Positions 26,458-34,639 of a DNA stretch of 64,000 nucleotides are shown piece after piece (the first letter of the stretch is position 1; every line of letters starts with the position of its first letter). The DNA lies in contig DATFBM010000047.1 of assembly GCA_035253825.1 (NCBI GenBank), forward strand, positions 1 to 64,000, written 5' to 3'. Position numbers and translations under genes: made by a program. The stretch is from JACCTH01 sp035253825 (GTDB lineage Bacteria; Actinomycetota; Acidimicrobiia; Spongiisociales; ZC4RG35). Under the pieces are notes generated by a model. It searched no databases, had not been told where the DNA came from, and saw only the letters and a program-made list of their open reading frames with translations.

Positions 26458-27495
26458 CTAGTTCTTTGCGGCCAGGTAGGGGAAGGTCCCCCTGAAGGCG
26501 GAATCGTTCCCTACACAGTCGGTGGTGACGGCGCCGTTGGTCACGAGCCCGAGCTCGGCATCGATAACGTCGTCGGCCAGCCTCCGGCCGTTGAGAAATC
26601 CAGTTGTCGAACCGAAATCAACCGTCAACACATCGGGAAGAAGGATGTCGGTGAGGGCATCGACCGTCGGATTGCCCGCGCCGTAGAAGATCTCGAGCGT
26701 GTCTTCTACTTCGCCGCGGAAGTCGCGCTGATCGTGCTGCGGCTTGCCGCTGTTGAAGGCGTTCCTCTGTGATGGCTCCGAGCCGGCCGGTTCGAAGATG
26801 TTGTTGGGGATGAATACGGTATTGATCGCCGGTCGTCCCATGCGGTCGATCTGCTGATCGCCGAGCATGGTTCGCGCCCAGACCCCCACCGTCCCCGATA
26901 GCTCTTCGCGGGGGAACTCGAAGGCGATTGCCTGCGTGTTGAGCCCGAGGAAGAAGTTGCTGGTGTCTCCATCTCCGGGCGAGCAAGCGAAATCAGCCGC
27001 CAGGAAGTTGACCAGGTCGAAGAAGAACGGATCATCAAAGGTTCCGGCGGTGACTTTTAGTTCACCATCGAGATCGATGGTTTGACCCGTAACACCGCGC
27101 AGGTTTGGTCCGTTGCCTTTGACCTTGAGCCGGTATGCCTGCTGACCGCCCGAGTCGGCCGGATCGAAGGTGAAGCGAGCCCAGTTGTCGGGCTTGGCAT
27201 CGCCGTCGCTGTCAGCCAGGAACTCATAGGTCGCATCTGGGTGGAAACCAAGCTGTCCGGTCAGGGCTCCGGCGGCCGGGTTGGTGGTCATGATCAAGAC
27301 CGCGTGGTCAGGATCGGCAGGCGACTGAAAGGCGTAGACATCGTTGATGTCCAGCCGGGAATCGCCTCCGGGCGGTGTCAACCCCGGGGCGTCGAGATGG
27401 TCGGCGGCCAGCAAGCTAGCCGGGCCTGCTGCCAGCCCGATCGCCAGGGCCGCGATGGGGACCAGGATCGGCACCTTTCTGAAAAGCTCCCGCAT
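26458..27495 (-). CDS. DUF4331 family exported protein
   Basis: 345 aa from ATG 27495, preceded by AAGGA; a longer reading from 27564 is less likely. A signal peptide (VPILVPIAALAIGLAAGPASLLAADH) precedes the mature start SHLDAPG-like segment DHLDAPGLTPPGGDSRLDINDVYAFQSP, the hallmark of DUF4331. The family has no established biochemical activity; secreted members are common in actinobacteria and proteobacteria. It is divergent from the NicO-type transporter with 171 bp between starts. Confidence 0.88.
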   Translation of the reverse strand: MRELFRKVPILVPIAALAIGLAAGPASLLAADHLDAPGLTPPGGDSRLDINDVYAFQSPADPDHAVLIMTTNPAAGALTGQLGFHPDATYEFLADSDGDAKPDNWARFTFDPADSGGQQAYRLKVKGNGPNLRGVTGQTIDLDGELKVTAGTFDDPFFFDLVNFLAADFACSPGDGDTSNFFLGLNTQAIAFEFPREELSGTVGVWARTMLGDQQIDRMGRPAINTVFIPNNIFEPAGSEPSQRNAFNSGKPQHDQRDFRGEVEDTLEIFYGAGNPTVDALTDILLPDVLTVDFGSTTGFLNGRRLADDVIDAELGLVTNGAVTTDCVGNDSAFRGTFPYLAAKN

Positions 27496-27666
27496 GTTCC
27501 TTTTCTCCTTCTGTCGGACGCTTCCACATCGGTTTCGGAGTCCGACTCGCCACGGATTGCTCACTTTTCAAAATGGCTACCAATCCGGGACGATCCCGAA
27601 AACGAACCACCCTCGATGGGCCGGGTGTCACGGGATCGAGGTCTTGAAATAGGCGGCGGGCGGCAA

Positions 27667-29091
27667 ATGGCGCCTCGCCGGGTCAGGTCGTCCACCGGTC
27701 TTCTCGTCCTGACGACGGTCGCTTTGGCGCTGATGACCGGGACCGCCCGCGCCCATCCATTGGGCAACTTCACCACCAACGTGCATCTCGGCTTGCTCTT
27801 CAGTCCGGGCTGGTTGGATCTCTCATTGGTGGTTGACATGGCCGAGATCCCCGCCTTCCGGGAAAAGCGGGCGATGGACCAGGACGGCGACACCATCGTC
27901 AGCGCCCTGGAAGGCGAGGATTACGCGACGGCCGCATGCGAAGGCTTTCGCCCCGAGATCATTCTCCGGCTCGAATCCGGAGTGCTGGCTTTTGAAAGCC
28001 GAGGCGCCGATCTCACTTTCCCGCCCGGGCAGGGGGGCCTCGACACGCTGCGTATCGAATGTCGGTTCGGGGCCGCGCTCCCCGAAAACCACGGAGATTT
28101 GCAGGTCGAGAATCGGGTGTATGCCGATCGGTTGGGATGGTCGGAGATCGTCGCCACGAGTCAGGAGCTGGCAATCCGAACGGCTCTGACAGCGACCAGT
28201 CCTTCCGTGATACTTACCGCCTATCCGGACGGACCTACCCGGGAAGAGCGATCGGGATCGATCTCCTTCGGACCTGGTGAGGGGTCGATGGGGACGGTGC
28301 CCTCGACAACTGCCACCAGCCCTCCGTTGGTCGAACGAATTGGCCGCGGGGTCGTGGCAGGATCCGGCGCGGTGGCATTGCTGGCCGCCCTCGCTCTCGG
28401 GGCCGGACATGCCCTCGCTCCCGGCCATGGCAAGACGCTGATAGCAGCCTATCTGGTTGGTCGTCGGGGTGGACCCCGCACCGCGGTGGGGTTGGGGTTG
28501 AGCGTCGCTCTATCGCATACCCTGGGGGTTGGCCTCTTGGGACTGGTGACGGCGCTCACCACCTCCGCGTTCCAGCCCGAGTCGGTTTATCCGTGGCTCT
28601 CGCTGATCTCGGCCTCGATCGTGACGTCGATCGGGGCGGTGATGCTGATTCGAGCGGTACGGCGGGATCGCAAGCATCATCGTCATCATCCACACGATCA
28701 CGATCATGCCCACGAGCACGATCATCACCACCCTCATCACCATGAGGGAGACGACGTCGCACGGCCCGGGTGGCGCTCGCTCGCTGCCCTCGGCCTGGCA
28801 GGAGGGCTGGTTCCTTCCGCCTCCGCGGTGGTGCTGTTGCTAGGGGCGGTAGCTCAGGGAGAAGCATGGTGGGGACTGCTTCTGGTGGCGGGGTTCGGCC
28901 TGGGAATGTCGGTCAGCCTCATCGGAGCCGGCCTCCTCGCCGTCGGTGCACAAAAGTGGGGGTGGACCAGAATCAGTTCCGGGCGCTGGCGACAGACGTG
29001 GCAGCTGCGAGTTCCCCAGTTCGGCGGAATCGCCGTCACCCTCATCGGCCTCTGGCTGGTTTTCGACGCCGCCCGCGGTTTCGTCGCCTAA
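27667..29091 (+). CDS. NicO-type nickel/cobalt transporter with exported N-terminal domain
   Basis: 474 aa from ATG 27667. A signal-like segment ending TARAHPLGNFTTN is followed by a ~200-residue domain outside the membrane. The six-TM NicO domain has the metal motif GAGHALAPGHGKTLIAAYLVG. A cytoplasmic loop contains a run with about 15 His (28675-28746; HHRHHPHDHDHAHEH and more), as in RcnA-type proteins. It probably moves Ni or Co; import and export cannot be distinguished. A longer reading from 27082 is antisense to DUF4331 and rejected. Confidence 0.85.
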   Translation: MAPRRVRSSTGLLVLTTVALALMTGTARAHPLGNFTTNVHLGLLFSPGWLDLSLVVDMAEIPAFREKRAMDQDGDTIVSALEGEDYATAACEGFRPEIILRLESGVLAFESRGADLTFPPGQGGLDTLRIECRFGAALPENHGDLQVENRVYADRLGWSEIVATSQELAIRTALTATSPSVILTAYPDGPTREERSGSISFGPGEGSMGTVPSTTATSPPLVERIGRGVVAGSGAVALLAALALGAGHALAPGHGKTLIAAYLVGRRGGPRTAVGLGLSVALSHTLGVGLLGLVTALTTSAFQPESVYPWLSLISASIVTSIGAVMLIRAVRRDRKHHRHHPHDHDHAHEHDHHHPHHHEGDDVARPGWRSLAALGLAGGLVPSASAVVLLLGAVAQGEAWWGLLLVAGFGLGMSVSLIGAGLLAVGAQKWGWTRISSGRWRQTWQLRVPQFGGIAVTLIGLWLVFDAARGFVA

Positions 29092-30257
29092 ATACGGGCG
29101 AGGATCGATTTGATGGCGGCCGTTGCCCGCCATACATCCTGATAGCGGATATAGAGCGGGGAGAATCCGAAGCGGGCGACATCGGGCGGCCGGAAGTCAC
29201 CGATCACTCCTTCATTGGAGAGCATCGACATGAGCTTCTCTGCCTGCGGGATCCTGAGGCTCACCTGGCTGCCCCGCTGCTGTGGTTCTCGTGGCGTCAG
29301 TACCTCGCAGCCCACTTCACGATCGATGAGGTCGATGAACAAGGTCGTGAGCGCAACTGACTTCTTCCAGACCTGCTCGACACCGATCGCTTCATAGGCT
29401 TTCAGCGCCTCGTTGAGACCGGCCATAGAGATGATGTCCGGCGTTCCGGTCCTCATGCGATCGATCCCTTCGGCGGGAACGAATTCGGTCGAGAAGTCGA
29501 ACGGAGAGCGATGAGAGAACCAGCCATTGATCGGGTTGGCCACTTCATCGGAGTGTCGGGGCGAGATGTAGATGTAAGCCGGAGCTCCCGGACCTCCGTT
29601 GAGATACTTGTAACCACACCCGACGGCGGCATCGACCTCCCAGCGGGCGAGCTCGATCGGGATCACTCCCGCCGAGTGTGACAGGTCCCATACCGTCATC
29701 GCGCCCAGCGCACCGGCGCGCCGGGTGATCTCCTCCATGTTGTGAAGGCGTCCGCTGCGAAAGTCGACCTGGGTTAGCGAGACCACGCCGACATCGCTAT
29801 CGATATTGGGTAGTACCTCATCTGGATCGACCACTCTCAGCCTCCGGCGATGTTGGCGGGCGATGCTTTCGAGAATGTAAAGACAAGACGGAAAGTTGCC
29901 GACGTCGGTGAGGATGTCGCCTGAGGACCGGCCACACATCGCGGTCACTGCCTTGAACAGGTTCACCGATGTTGAATCGCTGCAGACGACCGAGCCCGGC
30001 TCGGCCCCGACTATGGGCTCCAGCCTCGCACCGACGATGCGAGGCAAGTCGACCCAACCACTTTCCCACCATCCGGCGATCAAACGACTGCGCCAGTCCG
30101 AGAGCACTTGCTCGACGCCCCCTCGAACACTCTGCGTCGGGGGGCCGAGAGAGTTCCCATCGAGGTAGATGAGATCGGGAGGCAGATCAAAGAAAGCCCG
30201 TCGATCACCGAGCGGGTCGGCCTCGTCTGCAATTCGACATTCGGCAAGGGTGAGCAA
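29088..30257 (-). CDS. kynU: Kynureninase
   Basis: PLP enzyme cleaving L-kynurenine (or 3-hydroxykynurenine) to anthranilate (or 3-hydroxyanthranilate) and alanine in tryptophan degradation. 389 aa. YLDGNSLGPP near the start, WDLSHSAGVIPIEL with the PLP Asp, and GCGYKYLNGGPGAPAYIYI with the PLP Lys are family signatures; the length suits the family. No ATG is available; TTG 30257 is the best start, just before RIADEADPL. No other kynurenine-pathway gene is near, and the gene ends in a 4-bp overlap with the NicO gene. Confidence 0.88.
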   Translation of the reverse strand: MLTLAECRIADEADPLGDRRAFFDLPPDLIYLDGNSLGPPTQSVRGGVEQVLSDWRSRLIAGWWESGWVDLPRIVGARLEPIVGAEPGSVVCSDSTSVNLFKAVTAMCGRSSGDILTDVGNFPSCLYILESIARQHRRRLRVVDPDEVLPNIDSDVGVVSLTQVDFRSGRLHNMEEITRRAGALGAMTVWDLSHSAGVIPIELARWEVDAAVGCGYKYLNGGPGAPAYIYISPRHSDEVANPINGWFSHRSPFDFSTEFVPAEGIDRMRTGTPDIISMAGLNEALKAYEAIGVEQVWKKSVALTTLFIDLIDREVGCEVLTPREPQQRGSQVSLRIPQAEKLMSMLSNEGVIGDFRPPDVARFGFSPLYIRYQDVWRATAAIKSILARI

Positions 30258-30299
30258 GCTTCCGAGGCTAAAGGCTTGGGGACCGATAACGTCGATGAG

Positions 30300-30791
30300 A
30301 TGACAGCCCTCGACGGTGCCATGCTGTTTCTGCGAGTGGTAGTCGGTCTGTCCTTCTTTGCCCACGGCGTCCGACACGCTCGGACGCAGGAAGGCACCGC
30401 CGCCTGGTTTGAGCGAGTGGGATTCAAGATGGCTCCGTTGCAAGCTCGTCTCGCTGCGTTGACGGAGCTGGCGGCCGGAGCTGGATTGGTGGTAGGGCTC
30501 TCGACCCCGATCGCGGCGGCGGTAGTGGTGGCGACGATGGTGACCGCGGCTGGCGCCGTCCACCGCTTCAACGGCTTTTTCACCTTCAACAAGGGCGAAG
30601 GGTGGGAATACGTAAATGTGCTCGGGACGGCTGCGTTTGTGGTGGCGTGGCTGGGGCCGGGAGCGATCTCGCTCGATGATCTGCTCGGAATCGATTGGGC
30701 CGGACTGGTCGGCTTCCTGATCGGCATCGGCGGGATCGCCGCCGGGTTGGTTCAACTTGCGCTCTTCTGGCGCAGACCTGCCGGCAGTTAG
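30300..30791 (+). CDS. DoxX-family membrane protein
   Basis: 163-aa four-TM protein of the DoxX/DoxD superfamily: MLFLRVVVGLSFFAHGVRHART, a second helix pair (LTELAAGAGLVVGLSTPIAAAVVVATMV), and NVLGTAAFVVAWLGPGAISLDDLLG. Members appear in oxidative-stress and quinone-linked contexts, and here it is convergent with soxR (4-bp overlap). ATG 30300 is chosen; its 5' end faces kynureninase, only 42 bp from that start. Function otherwise unknown. Confidence 0.82.
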   Translation: MTALDGAMLFLRVVVGLSFFAHGVRHARTQEGTAAWFERVGFKMAPLQARLAALTELAAGAGLVVGLSTPIAAAVVVATMVTAAGAVHRFNGFFTFNKGEGWEYVNVLGTAAFVVAWLGPGAISLDDLLGIDWAGLVGFLIGIGGIAAGLVQLALFWRRPAGS

Positions 30792-31234
30792 TCGACCCTG
30801 AGGCCGGGGGCACCGGGTCCGTTGGCCGCCTGGCGGTCTCCGTAGTTGACCAGCTGGCAGGTGCCCAAAGAAAGGCAACCACAACCGATGCACCCAGTCA
30901 GCGTGTCCCGCAGCACCTCCAGGCGCTCGATCTGGATGTCGAGACGCCGCCTCCAGTTTTTCGACAATCGCTCCCAGTCGGCCCGGCCCGCCGTTCGATG
31001 CCGGGGCAGGGTCGCCAAAGCCGAGGAGATCTCCTCGAGGGTCAGTCCCACTGCCTGGGCTGCGCGGATCGTGGCGATGCGGCGGAGCGTGGAACGGTGA
31101 TAGCGGCGCTGGTTGCCATCGGTCCGTTCCGAATCGATCAATCCCTTGCTCTCATAGAAGCGAAGGGCCGAAGTCGAAGTTCCGCTGCGCGTCGCCAGCT
31201 CGCCAATGGTGATCGTTTCCGGTAAGGCGCCCAT
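30788..31234 (-). CDS. soxR: Redox-sensitive regulator SoxR
   Basis: 148-aa MerR-family activator with a [2Fe-2S] cluster that senses redox-active compounds. The HTH is TIGELATRSGTSTSALRFYESKGL (residues 8-32). The cluster motif C-x2-C-x-C-x5-C is at Cys115, 118, 120 and 126 (CIGCGCLSLGTC). A near-perfect sox-box lies in the 53-bp gap to the divergent SDR gene. Outside enteric bacteria SoxR usually controls export or modification of redox-cycling metabolites. Confidence 0.95.
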   Translation of the reverse strand: MGALPETITIGELATRSGTSTSALRFYESKGLIDSERTDGNQRRYHRSTLRRIATIRAAQAVGLTLEEISSALATLPRHRTAGRADWERLSKNWRRRLDIQIERLEVLRDTLTGCIGCGCLSLGTCQLVNYGDRQAANGPGAPGLRVD

Positions 31235-31250
31235 TCGAGAATTTTAGGTC

Positions 31251-31281
31251 TTGACTTCAAGTTAGCTTGAAGTTGTAAGTT
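31251..31281 (+). promoter_or_regulatory. SoxR operator and SDR promoter
   Basis: The perfect palindrome CTTCAAGTTAGCTTGAAG (31255-31272; central TTAG unpaired) closely matches the SoxR box CCTCAAGTTAACTTGAGG. A -35 box TTGACT (31251-31256) overlaps its left end, and TAAGTT (31276-31281) would give the long 19-bp spacer typical of MerR-type activation. Confidence 0.8.
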
Positions 31282-31287
31282 GAGCCT

Positions 31288-31989
31288 GTGACCACCAGCC
31301 AGGTCCGTGTAGCGATCATCACCGGTGCCTCCCGTGGCCTCGGGCTTGCACTAGCGCGCAGGCTCGCCCACGACGCCTACCGGTTGGTCATCGACGCCCG
31401 CGGGCTCGAGGATCTCGAACAAACCGGCGCCGAACTCGCCGAGCTCACCGAGGTCGTGGCCGTCCCCGGCGACGTTTCAGACGCCGATCATCGCCGCCGC
31501 TTGGTCGAGGCCGCCGACGGGCAGCTCAACCTCTTGGTGAACAACGCCTCGATCCTGGGGCCCAGCCCTCAACCGGACCTGGCGGACTATCCCCTTGACA
31601 TCCTCGAGCGGGTCTATCGAACAAACGTCATCGCCCCCCTGGGGATGATCCAGCTAGCCCTCCCCCTCCTGCGTCAGTCGCGGGGGACCGTGATCAACAT
31701 CACCTCCGACGCCGCTTTGGAGGCATACGAGGGATGGGGTGGGTATGGCTCCTCGAAGGCCGGACTCGAGCAGATGTCACGGATCCTCGCCGCCGAAGAA
31801 AGCCAGGTTCGGGTCTACTGGGTCGATCCCGGCGATATGAACACCCGGATGCATCAAGAGGCCTACCCCGGTGAGGACATCTCCGACCGTCCTCCGCCGG
31901 AAGCGAGCGTCCCCGGCCTCATGAACCTGATCGAGTCGGACCGACCCTCGGGTCGCTATGCGGCCCGTGACCTGGTGCCTACCCAGTGA
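31288..31989 (+). CDS. Short-chain dehydrogenase/reductase, likely SoxR target
   Basis: 233-aa NAD(P)-dependent oxidoreductase. The cofactor motif TGASRGLG is at residues ~11-18, NNAS follows, and the catalytic Tyr-Lys is in YGSSKAG with the Ser in NITSDAAL. Start GTG 31288 is only a few bases from the predicted transcription start, so the mRNA may be nearly leaderless. It overlaps the QueA-like gene (GTGA) and heads a three-gene operon that ends with an F420-type enzyme. The substrate may be a redox-active compound (inference from SoxR control). Confidence 0.88.
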   Translation: MTTSQVRVAIITGASRGLGLALARRLAHDAYRLVIDARGLEDLEQTGAELAELTEVVAVPGDVSDADHRRRLVEAADGQLNLLVNNASILGPSPQPDLADYPLDILERVYRTNVIAPLGMIQLALPLLRQSRGTVINITSDAALEAYEGWGGYGSSKAGLEQMSRILAAEESQVRVYWVDPGDMNTRMHQEAYPGEDISDRPPPEASVPGLMNLIESDRPSGRYAARDLVPTQ

Positions 31990-33035
31990 GCGTCGGCACC
32001 GCCTTCAGCTTCGATCTTCCCCCAGCTCGGGTGGCTTCGGCGCCCCCTGAGGTCCGGGGGTCGGGCCGAGACGACGTTCGTCTCATGGTTTTCCGCCCAC
32101 CGTTGGGCCCGCCGTTGCATACTCATTTTCGGCGTATTGGGGATCATCTACGGGAGGGTGATGCACTCGTCATCAACGTGTCGGCGACGATGGCATACGC
32201 CCTGGATGCCCACACCCATGCTGGGACCGCGCTGCGTGTGCATCTATCGGTTCCCCAACCGGACGGACTCTGGAGTGTGGAGGTGCGAACCCCGCGGGGC
32301 GTCGGCAGTGCTCCCGGTCCGGCTCTCGATCCCCAGACCCTCGATCTCGATGGGGGAGGATCGATCCACCTTCTGGCTCAGGATCTCCGCACCCCTCGGC
32401 TCTGGAGGGCGAGCCTCGAGCTACCTCTCGCCTTGTCTCAATACCTCGACCGGCACGGCAAGCCGATTCGCTACGGCGAGGGAGGCGAACCCTGGCCGCT
32501 CGAGGACTATCAAACGGTCTACGCCACCCAGCCTGGGAGCGCCGAAATGCCGAGCGGCGGTCGGCCGTTCACTCACGAGATCCTTTCACTCCTAGCCGCT
32601 ACGGGTGTGACTTTGGTGCCGGTGGTGCTGCATAGCGGGGTTTCGTCGTTCGAAACCGGTGAGCTTCCCGGCCCCGAGCGGTTTCGGGTTTCCGCACCTG
32701 CAGCCGCAGTCATTAATGACCTTCGAGATCAGGGAGGAAGAATCATCGCCGTCGGCACGACCGTTCTTCGCGCCCTCGAGAGCGCAGGCAATGATGATGG
32801 CAGCCTGCGGGCCGCGGAGGGTTACACGGACCTCGTCGTAGGCGGCGCCCGCGGCGTGCGGACGATCGACGGGCTCGTCACCGGCTGGCACGAGCCGGGA
32901 GCGAGCCATCTTTCGATTATCGAGAGCGTTGCCGGGGGTGACGGTGCTCGTCGGATGTATGAGGCGGCGCTAGGGACCGGTTACCTCTGGCACGAGTTCG
33001 GCGACTCGAGCCTCATTCTGCGGCAACGACCATGA
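31986..33035 (+). CDS. QueA-like S-adenosylmethionine:tRNA ribosyltransferase-isomerase
   Basis: 349 aa. QueA makes epoxyqueuosine in tRNA from preQ1 using AdoMet as ribosyl donor. Visible signatures are GDALVINVSAT (normally GDxLVxNxT), EDYQTVYA in place of DYQTxYA, PTAGLHFT replaced by SGGRPFTHEIL, and GTTVLRALES. The divergence in the PTAGLHF region and the absence of tgt or queD/queC suggest a paralogue with a changed role. It is coupled by 4-nt overlaps to an SDR upstream and an F420-type oxidoreductase downstream. Confidence 0.8.
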   Translation: MSVGTAFSFDLPPARVASAPPEVRGSGRDDVRLMVFRPPLGPPLHTHFRRIGDHLREGDALVINVSATMAYALDAHTHAGTALRVHLSVPQPDGLWSVEVRTPRGVGSAPGPALDPQTLDLDGGGSIHLLAQDLRTPRLWRASLELPLALSQYLDRHGKPIRYGEGGEPWPLEDYQTVYATQPGSAEMPSGGRPFTHEILSLLAATGVTLVPVVLHSGVSSFETGELPGPERFRVSAPAAAVINDLRDQGGRIIAVGTTVLRALESAGNDDGSLRAAEGYTDLVVGGARGVRTIDGLVTGWHEPGASHLSIIESVAGGDGARRMYEAALGTGYLWHEFGDSSLILRQRP

Positions 33036-33844
33036 TGGCACGGACCCGTCGACCGATTCGGATCGCAGCGCAGCTTCACCCCCAACACGGCGATTACCCC
33101 CGGCTCCGGACAACGGTCGACCTGGTTGAAGAGATGGGATTCGACCTGCTTTACACCTGGGACCACTTCTTCCCGCTTTATGGCGAGCGCGACGGGACTC
33201 ATTTCGAATGCTGGTCGTTGCTGGCGGCGTGGGCGGAGCAGACCTCGCGGGTGCAATTGGGTGCTCTGGTTACTTGTAATTCCTACCGCAATCCAGACCT
33301 CCTCGCCGATATGGCTCGGACGGTTGATCACATCTCCGATGGCCGCCTGATCTTCGGCATCGGCTCCGGTTGGTTTCGACGGGACTACGCCGAGTACGGA
33401 TACGAATTCGGAACCGCGGGCAGTCGGCTCGATGATCTGGCAACGAGCCTGCCTCGGATCAAAGCCCGATGGGAGAAATTGAATCCACCACCGATCCGAC
33501 CGTTGCCGGTGCTGGTGGCTGGAGGTGGACTAAAGAAGACCCTGCGGATCGTGGCCGAGCACGCCGACTCCTGGCACGGAGGATTTCCTGACGATCCGAC
33601 CGAAATGGAGCCCAAAATCGATGCCCTGCGGCGCTGGTGCGGAGAGCTGGGACGTGATCCCGGGGAGATCGAATGGGGCCTTGGAGTCGAGCCCACCGAC
33701 CTCGACCGCTTCCTGGCCAAAGATGCCCCCACCTACGTCGAAATGGGCTTCACCCAATTCACCCTCGGATTCAATGGCCCCCGCTGGGACCTCTCCCCCG
33801 GTCGCGATTGGCTGGCCTGGCGAGACGGCCAGGCCCGCGGCTAG
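33032..33844 (+). CDS. LLM-class F420-dependent oxidoreductase
   Basis: 270-aa luciferase-like TIM barrel of the F420-binding type common in actinobacteria (TIGR03560-like). RIAAQLHPQHGDYPRLRTTVDLVEEMGFDLLYTWDHFFPLYG is the N-terminal signature; DHISDGRLIFGIGSGWFRRDYAEYGY and RPLPVLVAGGGLKKTLRIVAEHAD are cofactor-region segments. ATG 33032 overlaps the stop of the QueA-like gene. Substrate unknown; the operon with SDR and SoxR points to redox chemistry on a small molecule. Confidence 0.88.
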   Translation: MMARTRRPIRIAAQLHPQHGDYPRLRTTVDLVEEMGFDLLYTWDHFFPLYGERDGTHFECWSLLAAWAEQTSRVQLGALVTCNSYRNPDLLADMARTVDHISDGRLIFGIGSGWFRRDYAEYGYEFGTAGSRLDDLATSLPRIKARWEKLNPPPIRPLPVLVAGGGLKKTLRIVAEHADSWHGGFPDDPTEMEPKIDALRRWCGELGRDPGEIEWGLGVEPTDLDRFLAKDAPTYVEMGFTQFTLGFNGPRWDLSPGRDWLAWRDGQARG

Positions 33845-34578
33845 GCAACCCTCGAGCCCACCTCGTGGGCACCCGCGCCCCTGGCCAGGGCGCCGGCGAT
33901 CAGTCCGATGACGAAGCCCCCGATGTGGGCCATGTAGGCGACGCCCCCGGTCGTTTCCTCCGAGACGGCGAAGGCGCCGATGCCATTGATGAACTGGAAG
34001 ACCGCCCACATGCCGATCACGGCGATGGCGGGGAGTAGCGCCTGGCGCAGTCCGATCATGACCCGGACCCGGTTGCGTGGGAAGAGCACCAGGTAGGCGC
34101 CTAGGACACCGGAGACGGCACCGGATGCGCCGAGGGTGGGAATCGGGGAGTCGGGGTTGATGAGGATCTGGGCGAGGGCGGCGACCAATCCTGCCAACAG
34201 ATAGAAGATGACGTAGAGGCCGCGGCTGATGGCATGCTCGACGTTGTCTCCGAACACCCACAGGAAGACCATGTTGCCGATGAGGTGGAGCCATCCGGCA
34301 TGCATGAACATGCTGGTGAGAAGGGTCAAGTAGATCGGGTTGGGTCCGGGCTCTTGTGGGATTTCGACTGGTCCCTGCGAGGTCTCGATGACCTGCGCCG
34401 TGGTCAGGTCATCGCCGGTGGTGATCTCGAGCGGTACCGCCGCGTAGCCGTAGGTGAACGTCTCGTTCGCACCGGCGCCCTGGAGGAAGAGGAAGACCAG
34501 AACGTTTAAGGCGATGAAGACCACCGTGACAACGCCAAGACCCCTGCCCGGTACCTGGTCATCACCCGTCGGAAACAA
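33841..34578 (-). CDS. Rhomboid-family intramembrane serine protease
   Basis: 245 aa with six predicted TM helices. The catalytic Ser is in GASGAVSGVLGAYL and the His in AHIGGFVIGL; the L1 loop segment HAGWLHLIGNMVFLWVFGDNVE is characteristic. I chose TTG 34578 because AAAAGGAGG lies five bases upstream; ATGs at 34608 and 34623 have no such site. A palindrome GTCACC-C-GGTGAC lies upstream at 34594-34606 and might be an operator. Confidence 0.9.
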   Translation of the reverse strand: MFPTGDDQVPGRGLGVVTVVFIALNVLVFLFLQGAGANETFTYGYAAVPLEITTGDDLTTAQVIETSQGPVEIPQEPGPNPIYLTLLTSMFMHAGWLHLIGNMVFLWVFGDNVEHAISRGLYVIFYLLAGLVAALAQILINPDSPIPTLGASGAVSGVLGAYLVLFPRNRVRVMIGLRQALLPAIAVIGMWAVFQFINGIGAFAVSEETTGGVAYMAHIGGFVIGLIAGALARGAGAHEVGSRVA

Positions 34579-34639
34579 GGAAGCCTCCTTTTGGTCACCG
34601 GGTGACATACCCGGCGACCTCATCGTTTAACGCTAACGA

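Noticed and set aside
26867..27085. Small frames opposite DUF4331
   Set aside because: Antisense to a gene with clear family signature and signal peptide.
27082..29091. 669-aa version of the NicO protein
   Set aside because: The first ~195 residues lie antisense to DUF4331; the signal peptide starts at ATG 27667.
29088..30893. 601-aa version of kynureninase
   Set aside because: The upstream ~210 codons are antisense to the DoxX gene and show no family similarity.
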